NCBI GenBank assembly: GCA_045642485.1
Contig: JAZUIV010000042.1
Span: 1 to 58,028, forward strand
DNA from: Cacconaster sp045642485
GTDB taxonomy: Bacteria > Bacteroidota > Bacteroidia > Bacteroidales > UBA932
Reading direction: 5' to 3'
DNA: 58,028 nucleotides
Part shown: positions 1 through 8,359 of the stretch, in pieces
Numbering within the stretch: the stretch's first letter is position 1
Layout of the letters: every line of letters starts with the position of its first letter
The notes under the pieces: generated by a model
Told to the model about the DNA's origin: nothing
The model's database searches: none
The model's input: only the letters and a program-made list of their open reading frames with translations
Made by a program: the position numbers and the translations under genes

Positions 1-108
1 TAACACAAAAATCGGCAATCAGATGCAGAATCTATATTGCCGAAATGTGCGGAATGTTAAATTTCCGAAAATTGTTGCAGAAAAATTTGCTTTTTTACAG
101 TGTATTGA

Positions 109-1017
109 TTATTCCAGTTCACTCCGTTTAGGTATTCCTGCCATTGCACCCATACGTTGGACTGCGATTCCGCAGGCGCGTGTTGCAAATTTTGCCGCTT
201 CAAGCAGAGATTTGCCCTCTGACAATGCCACACATACAGCTCCGCTGAAAGTATCACCGGCACCTGTCGTGTCAAGTGCTTTGGTTTTTATTACCGGTAC
301 CAATATCGGCTCTTTCCCGTATTCACAAACAAGCGAACCATTTGAACCTAAAGTGATAATTATGTCTTTTACGCCTCTGTTCCTAAGAATCGCCACTGTT
401 TCTTTCAATTCATCCGGATCTGAGGTGACAGGGCGTCCGGTTATGCACGCAGCTTCTGTTTCGTTTGGTGTCATCAATGACACGTTGGGATAAATTTCGT
501 TCGGAAGATCACAGGCCGGAGCCGGATTCAGCAACACATAGACGCCTGCTTTGTGTGCGATTTCCACAGCTCTCATAACCGCTTTCAGCGGTATTTCCAA
601 TTGTACTACCAGAAATTTCGCGGATTTGATGATGTCCGCAACCGAATCGATGTCTTCTACGGTAATGTCACCATTCGCCCCCGGAGTCATTGTGATGCAA
701 TTCTCACCTTTTTCATCCACCAGAATCATTGCGACTCCTGAATAAGTTTCGGAATACAGGATATGGCTGGTGTCCATTCCTTCTTCTTTATATTTCTTTT
801 CAATCAGTTCGCCATTGACATCGTGTCCGAGTTTTGTGATGAAACAAACGTTTCCTCCCAAACGCTGGGCGGCAACTGCCTGATTGGCTCCTTTGCCTCC
901 TGGGCCCATTACAAAAAGTTTTCCCAAAACGGTTTGTCCCGGCAATGGTAACAGGGAACTTTTGGCAGTCATATCCATTGTGGCGCTGCCGATTACTACA
1001 ATATCAGCCTTATTCAT
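109..1017 (-). CDS. rbsK: Ribokinase (PfkB family sugar kinase)
   Basis: Cytoplasmic kinase that phosphorylates ribose to ribose-5-phosphate with ATP. The 302-residue protein has the usual family length and both PfkB signatures: the glycine-rich substrate loop GGKGANQA near residue 40 and the C-terminal DTTGAGDTFSGA near residue 250, whose Asp is the catalytic base and whose GAGD forms the anion hole. The NPAPA motif near residue 165 is also typical of ribokinases. It starts 13 bp after the stop of the upstream sugar permease, so the two are surely one transcript. The neighbouring nucleoside hydrolase supports ribose as the substrate, but a related pentose or nucleoside kinase cannot be excluded from sequence alone. 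Confidence 0.93.
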   Translation of the reverse strand: MNKADIVVIGSATMDMTAKSSLLPLPGQTVLGKLFVMGPGGKGANQAVAAQRLGGNVCFITKLGHDVNGELIEKKYKEEGMDTSHILYSETYSGVAMILVDEKGENCITMTPGANGDITVEDIDSVADIIKSAKFLVVQLEIPLKAVMRAVEIAHKAGVYVLLNPAPACDLPNEIYPNVSLMTPNETEAACITGRPVTSDPDELKETVAILRNRGVKDIIITLGSNGSLVCEYGKEPILVPVIKTKALDTTGAGDTFSGAVCVALSEGKSLLEAAKFATRACGIAVQRMGAMAGIPKRSELE

Positions 1018-1030
1018 ATTTTTGAAATTT

Positions 1031-2035
1031 TTAATTACCTGATATAACTATCATTCCAAGTCCGGCTACAAAGATGGCAAACATCAGTGCCAGTAAGCAA
1101 TATACTTTTGATTTTGCTCCTTTAAACTCTTTCCAGACGAATACGCCCCAGATTGTGGCGACAAGTGGAGATCCCTGTCCTAATGCATACGAAATCGCTG
1201 CTCCGGCCATACCGGATGCGATGTAGCTGAATGCGGTTCCAAGACACCATATCGCTCCACCTAGCATTCCCACCGCGTGCGTGCCGATTGCACCTTTAAA
1301 GTATTGTTTATATGTTACAGCTTCGCCCACGAAAGGACGTTTCATCAATATTGTATTGAATATAATATTTGAGATGAAAACTCCTACTGAGAAGAATACG
1401 ATGGCTGTGTACGGGGTTACTTTTCCAGCTGCGGGAGATGCGAAATTGTCAAGATCCATAGCTGCGGCAACAAATCTGTAGAAGAATGAGAGCGCAACTC
1501 CGGCCGCTACTGCAATCAGAAGGCCTTTTGTTGATCCACCTCTTTTTTCTTTCCCTTGGTTCATTTTTGAGGCAACAGCATTGAATATGATTGCAACAAC
1601 TATCAGTCCGACCCCCAGAAACAGCAACAGCGGGTTTCCTTTGGGAGCACCGATGTAATTGATGATTGTTCCCAATACAAGGCTTAAGCCGACACCTAGA
1701 GGGAATGCTACTGCCATACCGGCGATAGAGGTTGCCGCGCTCAGCAGGATATTTCCTAAATTGAAGACCGCGCCTCCTATCATTACGCTGACCAGTGCCG
1801 CTTCGTCCGCCTGTAGAAAATCTTGAATGAACGGGCGTCCTTTTTCACCTATGCTGCCCATTGTAAATGCTAAAATCAGGGAAAACAGTAACATTCCTAT
1901 TACATAATCCCAATAGTAGAGTTCATACCTCCAACTTTTAGCTGCAAGTTTTTGAGTGTTCGCAAAAGACCCCCAGCAGGTCATAGTGATTACGCAGAAT
2001 ATAACTGCTACTACATAACTCTCTACGATAAACAT
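1031..2035 (-). CDS. GRP-type sugar permease (probable ribose transporter)
   Basis: Inner-membrane permease of 334 residues with about ten hydrophobic helices and no signal peptide, like the glucose/ribose porter (GRP/RhaT-like) branch of the drug/metabolite transporter superfamily. Gly- and Ala-rich helices and the conserved N-terminal motif CWGSFANTQK are what I recognise. It is the first gene of an operon with ribokinase, so import followed by phosphorylation of ribose is the natural reading. Upstream on the minus strand lies a Bacteroidota -7 element (2087-2094). The substrate is inferred from the neighbour, not from transporter residues. Confidence 0.85.
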   Translation of the reverse strand: MFIVESYVVAVIFCVITMTCWGSFANTQKLAAKSWRYELYYWDYVIGMLLFSLILAFTMGSIGEKGRPFIQDFLQADEAALVSVMIGGAVFNLGNILLSAATSIAGMAVAFPLGVGLSLVLGTIINYIGAPKGNPLLLFLGVGLIVVAIIFNAVASKMNQGKEKRGGSTKGLLIAVAAGVALSFFYRFVAAAMDLDNFASPAAGKVTPYTAIVFFSVGVFISNIIFNTILMKRPFVGEAVTYKQYFKGAIGTHAVGMLGGAIWCLGTAFSYIASGMAGAAISYALGQGSPLVATIWGVFVWKEFKGAKSKVYCLLALMFAIFVAGLGMIVISGN

Positions 2036-2086
2036 TGTTATTATTGTTTAGAATTTATTTTAAGAAACTGTTTGGGTATATTTTTT

Positions 2087-2094
2087 CAAATATA
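2087..2094 (-). promoter_or_regulatory. Bacteroidota -7 promoter element of permease-rbsK
   Basis: On the minus strand this reads TATATTTG, matching the Bacteroidota -7 consensus TAnnTTTG, about 50 nt before the permease start. A TTTG lies only 15 nt further upstream (2110-2113), shorter than the usual 19-21, so the -33 box is uncertain. Confidence 0.6.
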
Positions 2095-2385
2095 ATGTTT
2101 TTTGAAATGCAAAAGCGTACGTTGTGTTCATATGTATGGACGGATGGATTAAAATGACAATAAAAAAAAGGACCCGGTTCTCCCTCTCCCCGGAGGCGGC
2201 CTGTGCAGGTTCCACCTGCCTACCCCCAGATACGGTTGATAGGGTTAAAAACTTTACATCCATTTCTTCGCACAAACCCTTGAATACAGAATCCAACCTT
2301 CACCCTTCAGTGACAAGGTGCATTCTTAATCTCATTTCCAACCTGAGATTGCAATGTGGAGATATTTCCGTGAAAGAAAAAACAC
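2095..2385. other. Intergenic region between divergent sugar operons
   Basis: No gene is visible. The stretch separates two divergent operons and holds a GC-rich block (about 2168-2228) that stands out from AT-rich flanks. Inside it GCAGGT (2205-2210) and ACCTGC (2214-2219) form a small hairpin. A second hairpin has arms AATCTCA (2329-2335) and TGAGATT (2344-2350). A regulator site is plausible here but I could not identify one. Confidence 0.5.
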
Positions 2386-2393
2386 TAAATTTG
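2386..2393 (+). promoter_or_regulatory. Bacteroidota -7 element directly before the GH43 start
   Basis: TAAATTTG matches TAnnTTTG and ends five nucleotides before the GH43 ATG at 2399. Transcription would begin at or next to the start codon, implying a leaderless mRNA. No clear TTTG at -33 is seen. Confidence 0.55.
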
Positions 2394-2398
2394 GCTAT

Positions 2399-3691
2399 AT
2401 GAAAAAAAAGACAGCAATCCTCACCGCAATGCTTGCGGCAATCTCCCCTATCATTTTCGCCCAGAACCCGATATCCCCTGAAGGAGTCTTCATCCCCGAC
2501 CCTTCCGCACGAGTAAGTCCTGACGGGACTTTGCTGATATACGGCTCACTTGACATAAAAGACGGGGAATACTGCTCCGACCGCTATCATCTTCTTTCCA
2601 CAAGAGACCTTGTCCACTGGACTCTTACGGAAGACATATTCCGGAACGAAGAGACTCTATATGCTCCGGATATGTATTATTCCGACGGCAGATATCACTT
2701 GTATTACGACTGTCCGGGAGGAACTGAATGGGTGGCGACAGCCGACAGTCCCGCCGGCCCCTTCACGAAAAAAACCAGAATAGAGGGCCCGGAACAGATA
2801 GACCCCTGCATCTTCGTCGATGACGACGGACAGGCATATTATTTCTGGGGGCAGTTTTCAGCCAAGGGGGCCAGGATGAATCCGGATTTCAGGACGATTG
2901 ATCGCTCCTCCATAACAGACAGCCTGGTTACCGAAGAAGAACACAGTTTCCACGAGGGAAGTTTTGTCTTCAAACGCGGGGGCTACTACTACTTCACATA
3001 CGCTTCCGTCAAGAGGCGCAATATGCCCACCTGCCTCTCCTACGCAATGTCCACTTCCCCCTTGGGACCCTATGAATACAAGGGTGAGATTATTGACAAT
3101 GCCGGCTGCGACCCCGGGGTATGGAACAACCACGGAAGTGTTGTGGAGTTCGGCGGGAAATGGTATGTTCTCTACCACAGGTCCACTCACGGCGACAGGT
3201 TTATGAGGAAGGCCTGCATCGAGCCGATAACCTTCCGGGAAGACGGCACAATCGTGGAGGCGGAGATGACCTCGCAGGGAGCCTCCTCCCCTCTTGACGC
3301 ATATTCCCGCACGGATGCTTTCAGGGCTTGTCTGCTTCACGGAAACACCCGGATCAGACTGGCGGAGGAAGGTGGCTGCAACGAGATTCTATCCGGTCTG
3401 CGGGGCGGGGACTGGGCTGCGTTCAAATACCTTGACTTCGGAGAGAAAAGCCCCTCTTCCGTGACTATCCGTATCAGACCCCAGAAAGGCGGCAGGCTCG
3501 GTATCGCGACCGACCAGGTCTATCAAGGTGATTTCGTTTCAGTGGATATCCCCGGAGGCGACGGGTCTAAATGGATTGAACTCTCCGCACGGATTGAAGA
3601 TGACATCACAGGTAAAAGGGCTCTCTTCCTCCACTTCTACGGTGATGACGGTGACCTTTTTGACATCGACTGGATAAGATTTGACAAATAG
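2399..3691 (+). CDS. Secreted glycoside hydrolase family 43 with C-terminal carbohydrate-binding module
   Basis: Exported five-bladed beta-propeller glycosidase, probably an arabinofuranosidase/xylosidase-type enzyme. The start at 2399 gives a clean Sec signal peptide (MKKK, hydrophobic core, FAQ cleavage near residue 22); an in-frame upstream ATG at 2354 would bury it. The GH43 catalytic triad is visible: Asp34 in PDPSA (base), Asp135 in IDPCIF (pKa modulator) and Glu186 in HEGSF (acid). The last 120 residues resemble a CBM6-type beta-sandwich. It is followed by a GH2-like lipoprotein and a nucleoside hydrolase on the same strand. The actual glycan is unknown; no SusC/SusD pair is present in the window. 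Confidence 0.9.
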   Translation: MKKKTAILTAMLAAISPIIFAQNPISPEGVFIPDPSARVSPDGTLLIYGSLDIKDGEYCSDRYHLLSTRDLVHWTLTEDIFRNEETLYAPDMYYSDGRYHLYYDCPGGTEWVATADSPAGPFTKKTRIEGPEQIDPCIFVDDDGQAYYFWGQFSAKGARMNPDFRTIDRSSITDSLVTEEEHSFHEGSFVFKRGGYYYFTYASVKRRNMPTCLSYAMSTSPLGPYEYKGEIIDNAGCDPGVWNNHGSVVEFGGKWYVLYHRSTHGDRFMRKACIEPITFREDGTIVEAEMTSQGASSPLDAYSRTDAFRACLLHGNTRIRLAEEGGCNEILSGLRGGDWAAFKYLDFGEKSPSSVTIRIRPQKGGRLGIATDQVYQGDFVSVDIPGGDGSKWIELSARIEDDITGKRALFLHFYGDDGDLFDIDWIRFDK

Positions 3692-3916
3692 TCAGTGTAT
3701 GGATTGCTATCGAGATGGGAGCCAACAGACAGGTGCCATTTCGAATTGTCCGAAAATCGGAGGTTTCAGGGTTTGTTCAGCAGAACAGGGATGTCCCAGT
3801 AAGAGTCAGGCCCGGCACTGCCGGGATAACGGTCATTGTCCGTACAACCTAAAAAAATTGGATAATGATTCAGAATAAGTTAAATTCGATAGACAAAACT
3901 ATTATAGCAGATTCTT
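3692..3916. other. Intergenic region between GH43 and GH2 genes
   Basis: No gene is visible in these 225 bases. Several short hairpins occur, the best being CCCGGC/GCCGGG around 3811-3825, followed later by an A-rich stretch. They may terminate or process the GH43 transcript, but there is no run of T directly after the stem. Confidence 0.4.
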
Positions 3917-6694
3917 ATGTTTATCAATATGCTAACCGGAAAACGTATTGTCATTATATTGATTTCGCTCTGCCTGACTGTTTCCTGCGGGCAAAATGAT
4001 TCTGTTTCGAGATCATTCGAGATGAGATGGTTCACCTCGGATATCAATGCCGACGGCGAAACAGACTTCCTTGGTGAGACGGAATGGTTAAATACAGACC
4101 AGCGTATTATGGCCTTGCGCGATTATGCCGGTTTCGCCTCCGATTTCTGGGGGAACCCGGACTTGAACCTTCCCGTCGTGACTGACAATGATATCGCCAC
4201 AGCTCTCGGTAATATAAGACCTCAACCGCTCACCCATATTCGCAGGACTATTCCGCTTAACACGTGGAAAGCCAAAGGAGAAACCAAGACTATGTCTGCA
4301 GTGGTCCGGGACTGCTTTCCACTTGACAGCGTAAACTGGCGGTTCAGACTACACGCGACGATATCAGGACCTATGAAGTTTTTCTTTAAAGATGAGAATG
4401 GAAATGATGCGTTCAGTGCCGACGTTTCAGGTCCTGAAGTCACAATCTATGCCGACCTTGAGAACCACAGGCTTTTCGTTACCGACAACGGATCCGTTTC
4501 CGAATCGGAAATATCCGAATGTACCGGTATTTCAGCCCTGCATCCGATAAAGTCAGCCGGTGCAAATATTGAAAAACTGACTCTTTTCTCGTTTCTTCGC
4601 GACTGCGGCAATGCCCATACTCCCTATTATTCCAAACTTGTCCTGAACATTGACAACACCCCTCAGCCTGATTTGGACGGCTGGACTGAAAATGGATATG
4701 ATGACTCTCTGTGGGATACGGTGGAACTGCCCTCCTGCCACGGGGGACTGCTTGAAGAAGGGGAACATTATCATCTTCGAAGGAGAGTTGAAACAGGTGA
4801 TTTTGAGAAGGCATACCTTGACATTGAGACCATCACCCCTTCCGGAAAAGTCTGGGTAAACGGACGGCTGGCCGCTGATATCGCATCCCCTCATCCGCAG
4901 TACCTTGACATCACGGATTACCTCGTCAAAGAGCAGGACAATATTATCGCCGTAGAGGTGAATCCCCGGACCGTCAGATACCGCAGCATTCACGCCCCGT
5001 CGGACAGCAACGTGGGCTGGTTCCTGGGCCACACTTCGCTGATTCTCACTACTGGATGCAATGTGCGCAGTGCCTATGTCCATACAGCGGATATACAGGA
5101 CCGCAGTGCTGCACAGAGACACAAGATTATCATCCGCAATGATTCTGAAAAAGCATTCCCCGGAAATCTGAAAATAAATTATTATCCCTGGTTTCCGTAC
5201 AACGGACCCGTTTCCGACAGCTTGACCATTCCTATAAATATCCCTGCAGGAGGGGAAGTTCCCATCGAGGCTGAATTCACACTGCATAATCCCGAACTAT
5301 GGAGTGTACAGGAACCGAGACTTTATCTTGTTGAATGCCTCATCCGTGACTCCGATGGGCATCCGGTTGACGACTTCGTGCTGACCACCGGCATCCGTAC
5401 TATCAGGCAGAAAGGAGGGACGCTTTACATAAACGGCCAGCCGGAGATGCTCGACGGGGCACAGATAATGGGCTTCAGCGCCCCCGTGGAAACAGTCTCA
5501 AAGAGTGCTGAATGTCACTCTCCTGAAAAGATAATGCATAATCTGCTTCTCATAAAGGAGATGGGCAACCTTCTCCGTATGCACGTGCATAGCGAAAAAT
5601 ATCTTGCCGACGGAATCAATGACAGCCGTTATGCCGAATATGCCGACCAAATGGGACTCTATCTCATCTGGCAGACACCGGCTTGGATTCGTGAGGGAGA
5701 GGTCAGCGGCATTGATTATGAAGGATACCCAAAGTATATGCGTCAGGTTTACAACCATCCGTCGATCGTGATGTGGGAGGCCAGCAACCATCCCAACCGC
5801 TTCAAGCAGCACCATAAGGAAGAGTCCGTCAACTATATCAGACGCATCTATCCCCTTATCAGCCAGGTGGACTCATCCCGCCTTATATCTCCTACCTCAT
5901 TCTGGCAACATATGCATTTCGGCAATTATGACGGCAGTGAGGATTATCAAGGTCACCCTATGGAGCCCGAGCCGCTGCTTATGGCACCCTTAATGACACG
6001 CGGCAGCCAGGATGCATATACAGGCTACGGGGCATCCTGGACGTATCTGAGAAATGCCCCAAATGATTGGGCCCGTTCCTGCCTTGATGCCGGAGACAAG
6101 TGTTACTTCAACTTCGAACACGAGGAATCTGCCGCCCAACCCAATTGGGAATTGGCCCGTATGGAGCCCTGGTATCAGGTACAATCCTATGAATGGGAAT
6201 ATGACGAAGGCAGCATCGGCCGTAAACTTCAACCGGATGAATGGCGCGAAAGTCAGGCTTTCCAGGCCTTCTCTGCCTGGGAGTCCATCAAAAAACAGAT
6301 TCTCCTCGGTTATGACGGGTTCTCGTGGTGCTCGTTAGAATCCGGCCCGAATATGTTCACATACCAGAAGCCTCTGGTGGACCCGTTCGGTGTACCCAAA
6401 CTGGCATACTATGCCAATGCAATGGCATTCCAGCGCATCTGGGCCGGCAGTGACAACGTGGACACCGTTTATGGGCCGGATGATGAGATTCGCCCCGTAA
6501 TATTCAATCTTGACAAGGCCCGGACAGTGAACCTCACGATAAAGCTATGCAATGCCGATGGTCAAGTTATGGATATCCGGAATTTCAAGCGCGTGGACAT
6601 CCCTCAAGGGCGCAGCGTCACATACCTGCCCCCATTCCGCTTCAACTATGAAGGAGAGGGATGTATGTTCGTGATTTACGAATTGTGGAGGTAG
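3917..6694 (+). CDS. GH2-like glycoside hydrolase lipoprotein with atypical active site
   Basis: Large (925 aa) outer- or periplasm-facing lipoprotein: the N-terminus carries a hydrophobic signal ending in the lipobox LTVSC (Cys near residue 24). The middle shows a jelly-roll sugar-binding domain (about 250-380), an Ig-like domain, and a TIM barrel from about 480, the layout of GH2 enzymes. The barrel has HPSIVMW at 614-620, normally followed by the acid/base Glu of the NE motif, but here the sequence is SNH, with His625 where Glu is expected. The nucleophile region is FNFEHEE with Glu734 or Glu736. It therefore may be a divergent subfamily or an inactive binder. It lies between the GH43 and nucleoside hydrolase genes. 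Confidence 0.82.
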   Translation: MFINMLTGKRIVIILISLCLTVSCGQNDSVSRSFEMRWFTSDINADGETDFLGETEWLNTDQRIMALRDYAGFASDFWGNPDLNLPVVTDNDIATALGNIRPQPLTHIRRTIPLNTWKAKGETKTMSAVVRDCFPLDSVNWRFRLHATISGPMKFFFKDENGNDAFSADVSGPEVTIYADLENHRLFVTDNGSVSESEISECTGISALHPIKSAGANIEKLTLFSFLRDCGNAHTPYYSKLVLNIDNTPQPDLDGWTENGYDDSLWDTVELPSCHGGLLEEGEHYHLRRRVETGDFEKAYLDIETITPSGKVWVNGRLAADIASPHPQYLDITDYLVKEQDNIIAVEVNPRTVRYRSIHAPSDSNVGWFLGHTSLILTTGCNVRSAYVHTADIQDRSAAQRHKIIIRNDSEKAFPGNLKINYYPWFPYNGPVSDSLTIPINIPAGGEVPIEAEFTLHNPELWSVQEPRLYLVECLIRDSDGHPVDDFVLTTGIRTIRQKGGTLYINGQPEMLDGAQIMGFSAPVETVSKSAECHSPEKIMHNLLLIKEMGNLLRMHVHSEKYLADGINDSRYAEYADQMGLYLIWQTPAWIREGEVSGIDYEGYPKYMRQVYNHPSIVMWEASNHPNRFKQHHKEESVNYIRRIYPLISQVDSSRLISPTSFWQHMHFGNYDGSEDYQGHPMEPEPLLMAPLMTRGSQDAYTGYGASWTYLRNAPNDWARSCLDAGDKCYFNFEHEESAAQPNWELARMEPWYQVQSYEWEYDEGSIGRKLQPDEWRESQAFQAFSAWESIKKQILLGYDGFSWCSLESGPNMFTYQKPLVDPFGVPKLAYYANAMAFQRIWAGSDNVDTVYGPDDEIRPVIFNLDKARTVNLTIKLCNADGQVMDIRNFKRVDIPQGRSVTYLPPFRFNYEGEGCMFVIYELWR

Positions 6695-6709
6695 TCGCAC
6701 TGTAATAAA

Positions 6710-7699
6710 TTGCAATTTATGGACTGGTCAGGAATCAAAAGAATCTTTGCAATCATTGCCGCAATCTTGGTCGCGGCAAATCTTCCAGCTCAGCCAAGAG
6801 CCGTGATATTCGACACCGACTGGTGGACTGACGTTGATGATGCCTGTGCAATCAGAATACTTCACAGCGCCCAAAAGGACGGTCTCGTGGACATAAAGGG
6901 CATATGCCTCTCCGCCCTCGATGAATATAGCGTGGAATCCCTTTCCGCATTCATGAACTACGAGGGAATGGACGGCATAATGATAGGGGCCGACAAGGAG
7001 GCCACTGATTTTCCCGGCAAGTCCTGCTTCCACGAATATCTTGCAAAGAACGGCCCGGAGGCGGCTTTCAAGAGCGTTGATGAAATAGAGGATGCCGTTG
7101 AATTCTACCGGAGAATTCTGTCAGAATCACGCGGGAAAGTGGATATCATTGTCGTAGGATTCCCCAACACTGTCGCAAGACTTCTTGAAAGCAAACCTGA
7201 CAGATACTCCCGGCACAACGGTGTCGAACTTGTCAGGAGAAAAGTTGGCACTCTTTGGATAATGGCGGGCAAGTACCCAGATGGGAGCGAGCACAATTTC
7301 AATCTGACGGAGCGCTCACGCAAAGCCGGAGCAAAGGTCTGCAAGGAATGGCCCGGCAGAATTGTATTTCTCGGATATGAGATAGGTATCAAGGTTCAGG
7401 CAGGAGGAACTCTTCCGGATGGCGACCTGCTGAGAAAAGTCCTCATACTGCACAACGATTTCAACGGAAGGGACGCCTGGGACCCAATGACTGTGTATAT
7501 GGCTTGCCTCGGAAATCCTGAAAAGGCCGGCTTTAACGTCATACGTGGTATGAACTCTGTTAATCCCAAAGATGGCAGCAATGTCTTCACCGAAGGAAGA
7601 GGCCGGCACAGCTACGTCACTTTTAAAGAAAGCCCCGATGTAATCAAGTCTGCACTTGACGGCATCCTCACATCCGGGAGTTTCCTTCCGACACCATAG
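6710..7699 (+). CDS. Exported inosine-uridine nucleoside hydrolase-like protein
   Basis: Member of the IU-nucleoside hydrolase fold that splits nucleosides into base and ribose using a bound calcium ion. The diagnostic DxDxxxDD cluster is present as DTDWWTDVDD (Asp35, Asp37, Asp43, Asp44 from the first ATG). The N-terminus is hydrophobic with a likely cleavage after PAQ near residue 28, so the enzyme is probably periplasmic. Length 329 aa is typical. A second ATG at 6719 gives an almost equal start. Distance to the preceding GH2 gene is 15 bp, so they are co-transcribed. With divergent ribokinase and permease it supports ribose release from nucleosides or ribosylated compounds. The family also has members acting on other ribosides. 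Confidence 0.85.
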   Translation: MQFMDWSGIKRIFAIIAAILVAANLPAQPRAVIFDTDWWTDVDDACAIRILHSAQKDGLVDIKGICLSALDEYSVESLSAFMNYEGMDGIMIGADKEATDFPGKSCFHEYLAKNGPEAAFKSVDEIEDAVEFYRRILSESRGKVDIIVVGFPNTVARLLESKPDRYSRHNGVELVRRKVGTLWIMAGKYPDGSEHNFNLTERSRKAGAKVCKEWPGRIVFLGYEIGIKVQAGGTLPDGDLLRKVLILHNDFNGRDAWDPMTVYMACLGNPEKAGFNVIRGMNSVNPKDGSNVFTEGRGRHSYVTFKESPDVIKSALDGILTSGSFLPTP

Positions 7700-7913
7700 G
7701 ATCAGGCTTTTCGGGCAGTAACGCACGGCCGATATCATTCGCGTCCGCGCAACTTCCGTTGTCCGCACGGATGATACGTCACGGTATATATTCACCGTGG
7801 CTGCCGGGGCCATACGGCAAGCCGCAATAATGTTTCGGCGCCTTCGTTTATAAGTTTCTCTCCACCCATTGCTGCGGATGCTATGGACGGGTCGACAAAA
7901 AAGCGCGAAAGAA
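7700..7913. other. Intergenic region after the nucleoside hydrolase
   Basis: No gene is visible. A six-bp hairpin CACGGT/ACCGTG with an eight-nt AT-rich loop lies near 7772-7791 and might end the glycosidase operon, although no T-run follows. Confidence 0.35.
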
Positions 7914-7949
7914 AAGAGCCAACCATTGAAAATCAAATAGTTAGCTCTT
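7914..7949 (-). terminator. Terminator after tRNA-Leu
   Basis: On the minus strand the arms AAGAGCTAACTA and TGGTTGGCTCTT pair (with one G-U and one mismatch) and are followed by TTTCTTT, just downstream of tRNA-Leu. This is an intrinsic-terminator layout. Confidence 0.65.
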
Positions 7950-7956
7950 AATTCAG

Positions 7957-8042
7957 TGCCCGGGACGGGAATCGAACCCGTACGGCCATTGCTGGCCACG
8001 GGATTTTAAGTCCCGCGTGTCTACCTATTCCACCACCTGGGC
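7957..8042 (-). tRNA. tRNA-Leu (anticodon TAA)
   Basis: Class II tRNA of 86 nt: acceptor GCCCAGG/CCCGGGC with one A-C mismatch, D-arm, anticodon loop with TAA, long variable arm (GTGGCCAGCAATGGCC region), T-arm ACGGG-TTCGATT-CCCGT and discriminator A. CCA is not encoded. The long variable arm and TAA anticodon identify leucine. Confidence 0.95.
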
Positions 8043-8091
8043 TTCAGATGATTTGATGGCAAAAGTATCAAATCCGACTGAAAAAAACAAA

Positions 8092-8340
8092 TCAGGATTC
8101 CCTGAAACGGCATCCTTCACATCCCCCTTCGGGGCATTGGAAGGAACGGGAGTGCTTCTTTTTCTTCCCCCAGAGCCTCAGCTCCTCCTCCTTGGCGCAG
8201 ATGATGCCTCTTTTGCGAAGTTCCTTGTTGTGGGAGATTTCCCCGTCGGGAAACTTGCCTCCCGGCTTTACAAGAATGGTGACGGCCATACCGGCAACGG
8301 CTGCGGCCAGAAGGATGACGGAAAGCAGAAATATCTTCAC
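8092..8340 (-). CDS. Small single-span membrane protein with Cys-rich tail
   Basis: 82 residues: an N-terminal hydrophobic helix (residues 3-25) followed by a soluble tail with the motif KxGGKFPDGEISHNKELRKRGIxCA, which I recall from small uncharacterised Bacteroidales proteins located in housekeeping regions. The last 15 residues carry CPEGGCEGC, three Cys that could bind metal. It begins 19 bp after the stop of nadE on the same strand, so it is probably the last gene of the ysxC-prs-nadE operon. Function unknown. Confidence 0.7.
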   Translation of the reverse strand: MKIFLLSVILLAAAVAGMAVTILVKPGGKFPDGEISHNKELRKRGIICAKEEELRLWGKKKKHSRSFQCPEGGCEGCRFRES

Positions 8341-8359
8341 GGCACGAGTGGTCAGATTG

